DNA from: Ophiostoma sp. CBS 140.51
Taxonomy: Eukaryota; Ascomycota; Sordariomycetes; Ophiostomatales; Ophiostomataceae
Assembly (NCBI GenBank): GCA_029298735.1
Contig: JANSLP010000025.1
Span: forward strand, 1 to 64,000
Direction of reading: 5' to 3'
DNA: 64,000 nucleotides
Part shown: positions 33,966-44,604 of the stretch, one piece after another
How positions within the stretch are numbered: the stretch's first letter is position 1
How the letters are laid out: each line of letters opens with the position of its first letter
Notes under the pieces: model-generated
What the model was told of the DNA's origin: nothing
Seen by the model: the letters and a program-made list of their open reading frames with translations, nothing else
The model's database searches: none
Made by a program: the position numbers and the translations under genes

Positions 33966-34119
33966 ATAACGAAGTCTTGATACCACAACAATGGTAGTTT
34001 TTATGAATCAAACTGGATATCTATCAAGATGGAGCAACGACGTAACTGTGAACCTAACCTGACCTAAACGCCTGCAAATAGTAACCATAAATACACATCC
34101 ATAAGACTCTATGCCTTCA

Positions 34120-35019
34120 TTATTGTCCCTCCGCTCTCTCTTCCAGTCTCCTTGCCTGTCTAAAGACAGTCGTCTTCGTCAGACCACCGCCAATTGAGCC
34201 AAACAGAGATGGCGCTATTTGCTGTTCTTGGGCTGCCGCCGCCCATGAACTCACACTCCTCAATGCCACAGCCAAAAATCCCAGCGTCTCGCGGTCCACA
34301 TCAAACACTTCCCACCACGGACCGGACGCATCGGGCAGACGAGCACCGATATCGCGGGCTGCATTGTAGAAAGCGGCCAGGGCTAGCTCGTGCGGTTGGT
34401 GCGTGATGTACAGCAGCTGCGGCGACAACAGGGCCGTATTCAAGTATTGCATGGCGCGATGGGCAAGCTGCGACTCAGCCGGTGGGCCCATGTCGCCCAG
34501 AAAGCTGAGGGCCTGCAGATAGGTGATGGCCAGAGGGTGCGGCAGAGCGACGTGCGTCTCAAACGCGAGGGCGTCTAGCAGTCGTGTTTCGCACGCCAGG
34601 ACATGTGTATGGAAGGCGGCGTACTCTGTGTCGGAGGAACGGTTCGACAAACTGTCGTTGTCGGCCCCCGAGACAGCCAGATAGTGGTAAACGTTGGCGA
34701 CATCGCGAGCGGATCGTGGAATTGGCCCCGTTTTGGCCACTAGATAGACAGCCGCTGCCGACACGTGCCGGTAGTCGATCGCCCGGAACTCGTCAATGTC
34801 GAAGCCGGGTGCCTGCACCCAGTACCGCGCGAGCAGCACATTCGCCTGCGCCGTGGTCGATTGCGGCAATTCGAGGAGTAGACCGGCGGCCTGGGTCAAA
34901 CGCTGCATCGCAAAGAAGACGGCGTCGAGGAGCTCGCTGGGCAGCGGGAGGGCGGCAGAACGGTCGCGGCAGCGTGCCAGCTGAGCGGCCGTAGCCAATG
35001 GGTTTGTCAAATGCGACAT
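34120..35019 (-). CDS. Cyclin-box protein, cyclin L-like
   Basis: 299 aa, single exon. The segment NPLATAAQLARCRDRSAALP followed by LTQAAGLLLELPQSTTAQANVLLARYWV is the start of a cyclin box with the QSTTAQA pattern typical of the cyclin L/K/T (transcription and splicing) group. A second cyclin fold follows (LACETRLLDALAFETHVALPHP..., ALAAFYNAARDIGARLP). Such cyclins partner CDKs that act on RNA polymerase II or splicing factors in the nucleus. The protein has no RS-rich tail, unlike metazoan cyclin L. It is convergent with the MIT-like gene (211 nt between stops) and lies downstream of the EF-G2 gene on the same strand. The family call is good; the exact subclass is less certain. Confidence 0.8.
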   Translation of the reverse strand: MSHLTNPLATAAQLARCRDRSAALPLPSELLDAVFFAMQRLTQAAGLLLELPQSTTAQANVLLARYWVQAPGFDIDEFRAIDYRHVSAAAVYLVAKTGPIPRSARDVANVYHYLAVSGADNDSLSNRSSDTEYAAFHTHVLACETRLLDALAFETHVALPHPLAITYLQALSFLGDMGPPAESQLAHRAMQYLNTALLSPQLLYITHQPHELALAAFYNAARDIGARLPDASGPWWEVFDVDRETLGFLAVALRSVSSWAAAAQEQQIAPSLFGSIGGGLTKTTVFRQARRLEERAEGQ

Positions 35020-35539
35020 GGTGGCGCTTAATGCGGCGTGTCGCGACAGGATGTTGTGTCTGCCGTGTCTGTCGTGTCGTTTGGTGAAATGAGGTTGAAT
35101 TTAGGTGGAGGCTGGCAAGGCTGTCATTTTACGCGGCTGCAAAATTTTAGCGCGGATTGGACCTCCTGCCAGCTGCGACGCGCTAACCACACTGTAAGTT
35201 GTTGTCATACGGAGCCTCGTCAACGGGACAGAGAAGAACGTCAAATCATTCAGTATTATTTTTGATTGAATTTTCTAAACTATTTTTTCTCATTCTGGTA
35301 AATTTGTGTAGTTTTACTCCGTATCCATAGGGCATAGGTTAAAACGGCGTCACGGGCCTTTGGAATTGCTTGCTCGAATAATATTTATCATACACACAAA
35401 ATACTTTTAGCTTTAATATATTAACAACGTACTCCAACCACTCTCATATTCATCATATGGTATATGCATAACTCATCTAATGTACACACGGTCTTTGACC
35501 TTTTAATTCCAATTTAGCTTTTCATTTCACCCATCTCTT
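35020..35539. other. Intergenic between cyclin-like and EF-G2 genes
   Basis: 520 nt. The half near the cyclin gene would be its promoter. The rest is AT-rich EF-G2 3' flank. No gene seen. Confidence 0.5.
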
Positions 35540-38335
35540 CTACACATTCTTCTCACGCGAACCGACAACACGCTCGAAGCTACCTAGCTCCATTGTGAAC
35601 GAATGACGTCCGCCAGTCATGCTTCGTAGCCGCTGGTCGTATGCCAGCATCTCCTTGAGCGGGACCTTGGCGACAATCTCGAGGAGGCGTGTCACGCCGC
35701 GCTTGGCCTCACGCAGAGACTGGATAGAAATATACGGGTCGGGCGGTGCATAGACCTGTGAGAGATCGATAGGATCCTCACCTTCAGACAAAAAGCTCGA
35801 CTTGCCGTCTGTTGAACCACCTTCTGACGAGCTCTCACGGACTTCGAGAACGAAACCACCACGCGAGCCAGTAATGTCCCGCTGGATGGCACCGGCACTG
35901 TCGTCGGGACAGGCAATATGCACGCTCATGACTGGCTCAAGAACGCCGACCTGGCCCTTGCTGTGTGCCCCTCTCAGAGCATTTCTCACACCATGCAGTG
36001 CCGCATTGACAATATGGCCATCAGTTCCAGGTCCACCATAGTCTGTCTCCGCGTTGAACACGACAGTTACCTTGCAGCTGTGCAGCGGCGAGCCGCGACG
36101 GGGGCCACGAGACATGGCACCGTAGGCACCGCTGAACAGCTGCCGGCTGACCATGTCGGCGTCAAAGGGCAAGTCGGCGTGCTCGCCGCCCTCTTCGCCG
36201 GCGCCGCCCTCGAAGCGGATGAAAAAGAAGTTGCCGTCCCGCTCAAAGTGGAACGTGGCCTCGCCAGGCTTCTCGGCATTGTGCTCTTCGCCTGCAGCCT
36301 CGACCGTTTCCATCACCTCGCCCTCCTCGATCCGCTCAACCTCCACGGTACAGGCCGCCATGCCCGACTTGTTGGCCACCACGCGATCATAGACATACCG
36401 CTTCGCACCCGTCGTCGCCGTCGTCAGGCACTCCTTGTAGTCCACCTGCACGTCACTAAACGACGCACTCACCTGGTACGTTGTGCGCAGCCGGTCAATG
36501 GCCACGTCCAGGTGCAGCTGGCCCATGCCGGACAGCACAAATGTATCCTCGGTGCCAGCCTCGTCGCCGCGGCTCCAGCGCAAACTTGGGTCTTCACGCG
36601 AGATTTTGTCGAGGGCGTCGGCGAGTTTCTTGGTTTCAGTCGGGCCGTACGCTTCAACGGACACGAAAGCCACCGCAGGGCCGACATCAGGTGGGCGGAT
36701 CGTCATTGTGCGAAGTGTGCTAATGGACAGGCCGCCCTGCGATGAGTTGGGGAGAATGTGCAGTGTATCGCCTGTCCGTGCCGATTTGAGACCCGTGACA
36801 GCGCCGATCTGCCCCGGTGCCAGGTAGGGGATCTCACCGATCTTGGCGGCCGATACCTGGGCGATCTGGAACGGCTTCTCAAACTTGGCCAGGTTGGCGT
36901 TCCAGACCTGTGTGTTCTTGTGCAGCGAGCCATGGTAGACACGCACAAACGTCAACATGCCGTGCGTGCCTGGGAACAGGTTCGGGTCGTTGACGACCTT
37001 GAAAACAGACGCCAGTGCACCCGCCTTGGTTGAGTTTCCTGAGTGTGCTGGAGCTGCCTTGTGATGGCCCTTGTGTCCCTTTTTGCCTCCTTTGCCGCCC
37101 TTGGACTTCTCGACAAAATCGCCACTCAAAACCTCGCCTAGCATGTGCGTCTCCTTGCCGATGCGCACTTCGACGTCGTGCGTCTCTTGCGGGTTGGGTA
37201 GGTAGTCCACGACAGCGTCCAGCAACGGCTCCACGCCAATGTTGCGCAGACTCGAACCGGCAAATACAGGCACCACACCGCCATTGGCCGTCCGCACCAC
37301 GCGCCGGATGCTTGCCTTGACAAGAGACGAGGGCAGGTCGGTTCCCTTTTCCGAAAAGGCCTCGACCAGCTCGTCATCATCTTCACACAAACGCTCAATC
37401 AATTTCACGCGTGCCGTCTCAATTTCCTCCCACAGGCCCTCGGTGGCTCGTAGTGTCTGCTCGGGAACGAGCGACAGCGATCCATTCGATGACCACCGCA
37501 TTCCACGCTTCTCAATCACGTCCACAACGCCCTGGAACTCATCGCCGCGCTTGTCCCACAGCGGGATCTGGCACACCAAAGGCCAGGCATTGAGGCGCGA
37601 GGCGACATCCAAGACAGACCGCTGGAAGGATGCACCATCCCGGTCGAGCTTGTTCACAAATACAAGCCGCGGGATGCTGTGCTGCTGCGCTGAGGCCCAG
37701 ACACGCTCTGTATGTGCCTCGACGCCCTTGACGGCGTCAATAATGCAGACGGCACCGTCGAGGACAGGCAGGCAGCGGTCGACCTCGAACCGAAAGTCCT
37801 GATGTCCCGGCGTATCAATCAGGTTGATCGTCTTGGGGGTCTGGCCTTGGGTCAAGTGCTGCTCCGGTGGCCAATTGAAGCTAATGGCTGCCGACTGGAT
37901 GGTGATGCCGCGAGCCCGCTCCATTGGCAGGAAATCTGTGATGGTGTCACCATGGTCGACGTTGCCGAGATGCCTCGACACGCCACTGTAGTAGAGCATG
38001 CGCTCAGTTGTTGTTGTTTTGCCCTGATTCGATGTTAGACTGAATCTCATGAATTTCAATCATCTCAACCCTGCCCTATCGAAGCCCTCGAAACGTACCG
38101 CATCAACATGAGCAATGATGCCAATATTGCGAATGTCCGCCATTTGTGCGTCATGGTAGCTCTGAGTGGGTGGCACCACCGCTGACGAAGCAGCTCGTGA
38201 GAAGCTTAGGCTCAGCGTCAAGCATGTTGATCTTGGTCGCGATCTTGTCGATGTTGTCGTCCTTGTCGAAGACAGCTGTGCAAATAACCGCACGTGCCCC
38301 GTGCGGCATCGGGAGACCACTGTCCGAGCTGACAT
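35540..38335 (-). CDS. MEF2: Mitochondrial elongation factor G2 / ribosome-releasing factor 2 (GTPase)
   Basis: Mitochondrial EF-G2, the translational GTPase that splits mitoribosomes with RRF after termination. Exons 38335-38099 and 38023-35540 join over a 75 nt intron to give 906 aa. The N-terminus is rich in Arg, Ser and Thr, consistent with a mitochondrial presequence. Splicing rebuilds the G1 motif HVDAGKTTTTERMLYYSG. Others: ERARGITIQSAA (switch I), DTPGHQDFRFEVDR (G3), VFVNKLDRDGAS (G4), then the EF-G domains II-V, ending with a TGGRHSFTMELGSFERV tail. A lysine/glycine-rich insert (KGGKGGKKGHKGHHK) interrupts the region before domain II. Distinguished from EF-G1 (MEF1) by overall pattern; moderately sure of the subclass, very sure of the family. 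Divergent to VPS17. Confidence 0.9.
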
Positions 38336-39006
38336 TGTGATCTTAAGACCTCGAGGACTGTCAGAGAGGTCAAACTAAGCTCAATTGACCCTTTTTAGTG
38401 TCCGTTGTTGCCGTTTCATGAATTTCGGATGAAGTTGAAAAGCTTCAAAGCTTCTGAGTGATAGTCACCTGACCTGTAACGGGGAAAAGGCGCTAAACCG
38501 CTTTCTGCCAGTTCTACAAGCAAGCTGGTTCGCTCCTGCTGTTTCTTGGCCCATGCTCCTCTGGCCCCACCAACGGCTCCACCCACAGCCACCGCTACCA
38601 AAGCCCACCTTCCCTCAACTAACAATGCTCGCCCGCCGCCGCTGCCTCCGAAGTGCGCTTAGCTCTCACTCGCTCCTGCCCTCTCACCACAAAGAAATAT
38701 AGGAGCCTAGGTCACACGAAATTCGGCAAAATACGCACGACGTCAGCTCTCACGATACCGTCGTTTTGGCTGTCAACATCACCACCTGTCGACCTCTTTC
38801 GACCCAACGTCAATCCCTCGACCCTTCTGCCACCAGGCCGACCTCTTCGCAATCCAGGTACAGCGCTAGTAACGGCCAGGCACCCACCACCGGCTCCCCT
38901 GGTGCTGTCCTGCTGTTGATTGAGCCGATTCGGATTCCTCATCATTGACGATTTCCCTCAATTGGCGATAACCTCGAACACACCCTCCTCCTCTATCACA
39001 TCCACC
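38336..39006. promoter_or_regulatory. Divergent promoter region between EF-G2 and VPS17
   Basis: 671 nt between divergent start codons. A 69-codon minus-strand frame at 38416-38625 has no recognisable feature. The 100 nt before VPS17 are C/T-rich, leader-like. Confidence 0.5.
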
Positions 39007-39375
39007 ATGGACTACAGCGCCTCCATCCACCAGGACAGTGAGAACGCGGGCGGCGACCCGTGGGGTTCGCCCGAGGCCTCGCCGCGGCAGCCCCAACGCA
39101 CTGGCGTGTTCGGCTCGGCCGCAGGCAGTGATCCGTCGCAGTCGCCTTACCAGCGGCCCTTTACGGCCTCGAGCAGCGGCCTGAGCGGCAGCGACGGCGG
39201 CGATTTCTTGGGCGGTGACCACGGCGGCGAGGACAGCGGCGGATTCGGTGCAGGTGCAGGCGATGCCGCAGACTATCGCCGGCCGGGTACGGCGAGCAGC
39301 ACGCAGTCGACGTCTAATGCCGACAGTGTTTCGGAGGCGACGGCTGCCGGCGGCGCTGAAGACTATGCGTACGAC

Positions 39376-39406
<31 letters not shown>

Positions 39407-41003
39407 ACGGCCAGCAGGGTCAGCTGCCGCCAAAACCGCATGACCAGCACGGTGGTGAGCAACAAACAGGCCAGCAGCAAGGCCAGCCCCAACAAAACCA
39501 ACAGCCGCAACGGCCGCCGCAACCACAGTACAAGCTGCAGGCCAAGATTACTGCGCTGGAGCGGAGCGCAAAGAAGGACCCCATCGTCCGGTTCGATGTT
39601 CATGTGAGTACACACTTTGAGAGAAGACGCTACAGTGGGCAACACTCAGTTTACTAACGTGAGGACAGACCAATATTCCCCGCTTCCGGACGACTCAATA
39701 CCGCGATGTGCGCCGCCTGCACTCCGAGTTTGAGAAGCTCGCCGAGCACCTCATTTCTGCAAACCCCGAGGCCCTTGTGCCGGCTGTTCCTGGCCCTGTG
39801 ACGTCGGCCGGCGCCGGCACCGACGAGGACGAGGCCCGTGTCAAGGCCCAGATGCAGCGCTGGTTCAACTACGTCTGCAGTAACGAGGTGCTCATGCGCG
39901 ACAACGAAATGGTCTTGTTCGTTGAGAGCGACTTTGGCTACAGCCCCATGGTCAAGAAGAAGCAGCCCGCCACCGGTGTGCGCCGCAAGATCCTCAAGCA
40001 GTTCGCCCCGCCCGCCGACGATACTCCGGAGCTGCAGACTGCTCGCCCTACCGTCAAGCTCTTTTATCTCGGTACCATGGACGCCTGCCACAAGGTCGAC
40101 AAGCTCGTCAAGGCCCGCCGTGGCCTCGGATTGGCCGAGTCCGATTTTGGTGTCAAGTTGGGCGCCATGAACGTCCAGGAACCCCACCAGGGTCTGGCTA
40201 ACGCCTACCGCAAGCTCGGCAAAGTCATCCAAACCGCCGGTGACTACCAGGCCGCCCAGGCCACTGCCGAGGCCACTACCATTGGCGACCCCTTCGAGTA
40301 CCACTCGTCCGACGCCCTCATCTTCAAGGAGACCCTCACCAACCGTCAGTTGCTCATCCGCGAGCTGCTGCAGGCCCAGGAGACCACTCGCGGCCGCCTC
40401 AACGCCGCCGACCGTGTCAGGGGCTCTTCCAACGTCCGCCATGAAAAGGTCGACGAGGCCATCACTGCCCTCGCCGATGCCCGCAAGAACGAGGCCGAGC
40501 TGATTCAGAAGACCGCTCGTGTTACTGCCAACCTGGTGCAGGAGCGCCGCCGCTGGTACGCACGCACGTCGGCCGACCTGCGCCTCAGCATCCGCGAGCT
40601 CGTCATTCGCGAAATTGAGGCCGAGCGCCGCTCGCTATCCCTGCTCGAGAGCGTCCGTGCCGATATCCGCAGCATCGACGGGTCCGGCGGTCTGAGCCGT
40701 CTCGGCCGCGAGTCGCACCCTACCAATGTCCGCCGGACCAGCCTGGCCGCCAGCCAGGGTCCCAAGGGCGACGCTTGGAGCGGTGTCCCCCGCCGGTCGG
40801 ATGCTGTTCTGGCTCGGGCACCTGCCGGTGGTGACGATGGTGAAGGCGGTGCGGGCGGTCTCGGCAGCCCGGCCGACGAGTACGACCCCAACTCGGGCAT
40901 GCTGCGTCCTGCAAGCATACCGGGTGTCATCAACGAGGAGGAGGACGACGACCGGGTGGATGCGCGCAACGCTGCGAGCCGCCTGGCATCAAGCACGTTC
41001 TAA
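39007..41003 (+). CDS. VPS17: Vacuolar protein sorting protein 17 (retromer PX-BAR sorting nexin)
   Basis: Sorting nexin of the retromer membrane-bending module, partner of Vps5, recycling cargo from endosomes to the Golgi. Exons 39007-39603 and 39669-41003 join over a 65 nt intron (GTGAGT donor, TTACTAACG branch site, ACAG acceptor) into 643 aa. The first 170 residues are low complexity, with a Gln run at 124-132. The PX domain begins about residue 175 (YKLQAKITALERSAKKDPIV) and is cut by the intron before TNIPRFRTTQYRDVRRLHSEF. The region LMRDNEMVLFVESDFGYSP leads into the BAR domain (about 310-540; GLGLAESDFGVKLGAMN, ARVTANLVQERRRWY). The C-terminus is acidic. The motif series is characteristic of fungal Vps17. 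Confidence 0.93.
39376..39402 (+). repeat. CAG/CAA microsatellite encoding poly-Gln in VPS17
   Basis: Eight CAG and one CAA codons in a row give nine glutamines, within a longer Gln-rich stretch (residues about 120-175). Confidence 0.9.
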
Positions 41004-44000
41004 AGTTGTATTTCGACATATTTTATTGTTTCGTGGAGGGACATGGGGCTTTTTTATTGTTGGAGAAGGCGTGGGGCAGGGGCGGCTGAGCAGGCCTTTT
41101 CTTGACGGGACTCTTGTATTTTCCAACATCTGACCCGGTGTATGTTATTTCTTCATCTTTGCATGTTTTTGCTCTTCCATCGCAATTGCTTTGTTCAATG
41201 TTTAATGTCATCATTTCCCGCTGCCTTCTTTGTTCATCGCAGGGCCTTGCCTGTCCCGTGATCTGTCATATTTTGGCCACGTTTGTCACCAAGCCTCTCG
41301 CAACGGCACGCATCCTTCAACGTCCCGTCTCGTCCAGGGACACAGGAGCCCCAGCAACCTGTTTCTCAGTTCGGATTTTGACGCTGTTTCGTGGCACAGG
41401 CACTGGCACTGGTAAAAACGCCATCTTTGCTCGCTTGCCCCCAACCTGGCCCGTGAAGATGGTCGTCTTCTTGGCCCCTTCTGGCTGTACACCTGGCCGC
41501 CATCCCGGCCGCATGCTGTTGGGGGCCTGAAAGAAGGAGAGTGGTCCCGTCTCTTGGGCAAGAAGGATGAGCACGGCACAGCAAAAATACCTGTCTCGAT
41601 CTTCCCGTGGCCATAGAGGCGGCAGGCACTGTACTGTGAGAGTATCTTAGCCACTGGTAGTTGGTTCCTGAGACGCTGGAACGACATATCCTTTGCTCTT
41701 CCGTCTCGCCCCCGTTATATTCCAAGGCAACCTGGATTTCAGTGGCTGTGATGAGGAGTGCGATGTCGTCGTAGAATGTAGAACACAAAAATGGCGCCAA
41801 CGGATTGCAGCATTGCGGCACGGTATCGATGCTGCCTTCCGCCCCTGATCCGATGTTGTCAGATATCACAATGACGTTGGCCTTTCGGCAGCTTTTTGGA
41901 GGTTGCTATCGTTAAGCATGATATGACACCATTGATGAAGCTCAATCCATGTATATTGTCATCATAGGTTACCTTAACATCAATGATGCCCAACATTGAC
42001 ATGATAAGGCCGCAATATTTCAACAATCTCCAGATAGGATATTGCCATCAGAGTCGACAAAACGGAATGGCTCGTGTGTGAGGGTTGCAAGACGATAAAA
42101 AGACTGCCACTCTCGCAATAAATTGAAATATATAGCTTCTCTACTCAAAATTTGAAAGAAAGTCAATGGGTAAATAGTGAGGTTGAATAGGTTGCAGACT
42201 TTCACAAAATGCTTGCTTATTTCAAGAATTGTAGAAGGCAGAAGATGGATGGCATGTCCCGCCTTCATCGGTGAAGCACACGGCTCGTTTCACCGAATCA
42301 ACGGCACGGAATGGATGTGCAAATTCTTGCAGATGATGGTGGTACACCGGTCTGCTGGGATGCTGGGATGCCCGTTGTAGTATATGCCCGTCCTCCATCT
42401 CCTGTCAACAGTGCTACAGTGCCTTACTTGCCCTGTCATTTTTGGAAAGACGGAAACTACGTCGTGTTCCTTCGACCATTCCACCACTGATATACCACCG
42501 GGAAAGTGAAGATATACGGCTTTGGGCCGTTTTGCAACACCGCGGATGTTCGTAAATGGTATACCGATCCGTTTTGAGCCTGCAGATAAGTCGACAAAAA
42601 AACCCATAGTTCTAAGCAGTAAACGAGGTTGCCAAAAGATACAGGCGGCACACCGGGGCTCTCGCCAAAGTAGACGCGAGCTGTGACATGCTCTGAGCTG
42701 CCATGAATCATCAGTCCAAAGCCCACTATTGTATGTGATGTATTTCTGCAAAACCAAGAAAAAGATAATCCTAACCTCCGTACCGGAGCCGTAGACTGCA
42801 TCTTGATATTACAACGAGGTTCTGCGTTGTCGTCATAGTGGATTCCGGCTCGGATTGGTATGTATCAAGTTCCAGCCGACAGGAAGCCGGAAGTTGCCCC
42901 GGCACTGTGATAGAACTTAGCTGTAAGAAGGGTGCGGCAACTTCATGCGTGGCCGCTTTTTACACGCCGTTGGCCTGCGTTAGGGTCGTCCCGATGCAGG
43001 GTCCGTTAATTCCTGAGTGGATTTGTAGCTGGATATGCATTATTGGTTCTCGTTCTGACCGCTCGTGCAGCTTGTCGCCTCACTATGTGCTGTGATAGCA
43101 AGCTCACCATAACTCTGAGATGGTAGAGATGCTCGAGATACACAATATACAGGGCCATTGAGAAATGATGAAATCTAATGAGTACTGGTTATGATATGAC
43201 GAGTCGAACCAACATGCAACTCTGTCCAATCGGCCTCAAGATAGCCATTGGGCATAAATAGGTGCAGGAGAGACAATATTGTGTACTGGTGCTCATGCAG
43301 ATGCAAGTCAGAACCTGTCTTAGATGCAATGGGAATTTGTTGAGTAGGTCAGGGAGCCTGTAGAATAATGTTGATGTTGATATGCAAGGACAAGGATGGA
43401 GGCCATTTTCTTGCTCCTTTTTTAGACTCACCCTTCCCCGTGAGTGTTAACAATAGAGCTGAGCGTTCGATTAGAGAGTGATGTCGACCCAAAAAAAGAT
43501 ATCAGATATCATATATCTTTTGATTATTTTCTTTCCAACCCTCAAGGTGTAGGCGGTATTTTCCGAGAAAGACACAGCGGTGAGCACGAGTCCTCGCAAG
43601 TGCAACTTGTGACAAAGAGAAACGAAGAAAGGACCGTCAACTGCAGCTCGCTCCGTCTCGGTCAGAGGCCAATGAGGCATGAATAGCGTTTTCTCCGAAG
43701 TAAAAACGAGATAATCGGCGACCGGTATTCGGAGCAGCCATTTTTGTCGCGCCTTGCGTGGTCAGAATGCGGCTAGAAAACAAGTCGAGATGCAAATGGA
43801 GACGAAGGAGCGGACATGGAGCCGGCAGTTTGCAGCTTGAAAAAAATGATCGACAGAATACTTCCATCATACAGCCAGTTTACACGCGGAAAGAAAATGA
43901 GTTGATTGTCGTGGTCGACGTTTGTACTCTGAGAGAAGAAGGTACCTGCCATACCGTTGCGTACTTTCCTTGCAAACGTGATGAGATCGGATAAGAGGTA

Positions 44001-44558
44001 AAGAGCAGCCCGCAACATTGAGCCCACCTTCCTTTCCGCCTGCGCTTGCCACTCTGTTGAGCCTGTTTCATAAATTTGCTCTTGCCTTGATGAAAATATC
44101 CCGATCTGGACGAACTTTGGACGGCAGCCGCGACCCTCTCCTTCTCTACCGCGCAACGTGAGCCGCCCCTTCTGCCGCTCTTGCTTTGGTTTTGACGAGG
44201 TACCGATAAAATTGTTCGACCAAGACATCATAAACCCAAAAGTTTGAAAAGTAGCGATGCTGTTCGACCCCCCACCCAATACTTGTTCCCCCCCTTTGTG
44301 ACCTATGAACAGACTCCGTGCTTCGTACTCGCCAGTCACAAACCTCCCGTCCCTTCTTTCCCATTCCGCATTCCGATTGCTCGCTATTCTCGCCTCGTTC
44401 CTGCCGTCTTTACTCTGGTAGGCTCTGGAGCGAGAAAATGAGCAGCCCGCGCCTTCCATTTTCGTCTATTTTCGCCCCCTTTCGCCTAAAAGAGCGTTGC
44501 CCAATAGAGCGCTACAAACGTAAACGGCGTCGAGATTCTCCAGACAGGCAAGCACCAG

Positions 44559-44604
44559 AATACCCCAGACGGAGAAGGAGCAATACCCCAGACGGAGAAG
44601 GAGC
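44559..44604 (+). repeat. Perfect 2 x 23 nt tandem repeat
   Basis: Two identical adjacent 23 nt units (44559-44581 and 44582-44604), each containing ACCCCAGACGGAGAAGG. No function apparent. Confidence 0.85.

Noticed and set aside
38416..38625. 69-codon minus-strand frame between EF-G2 and VPS17
   Set aside because: Short, in a divergent promoter, no motif.
43773..44459. 228-codon minus-strand frame in the gene-poor interval
   Set aside because: No motif or codon bias; about what chance gives at this base composition in 10 kb.
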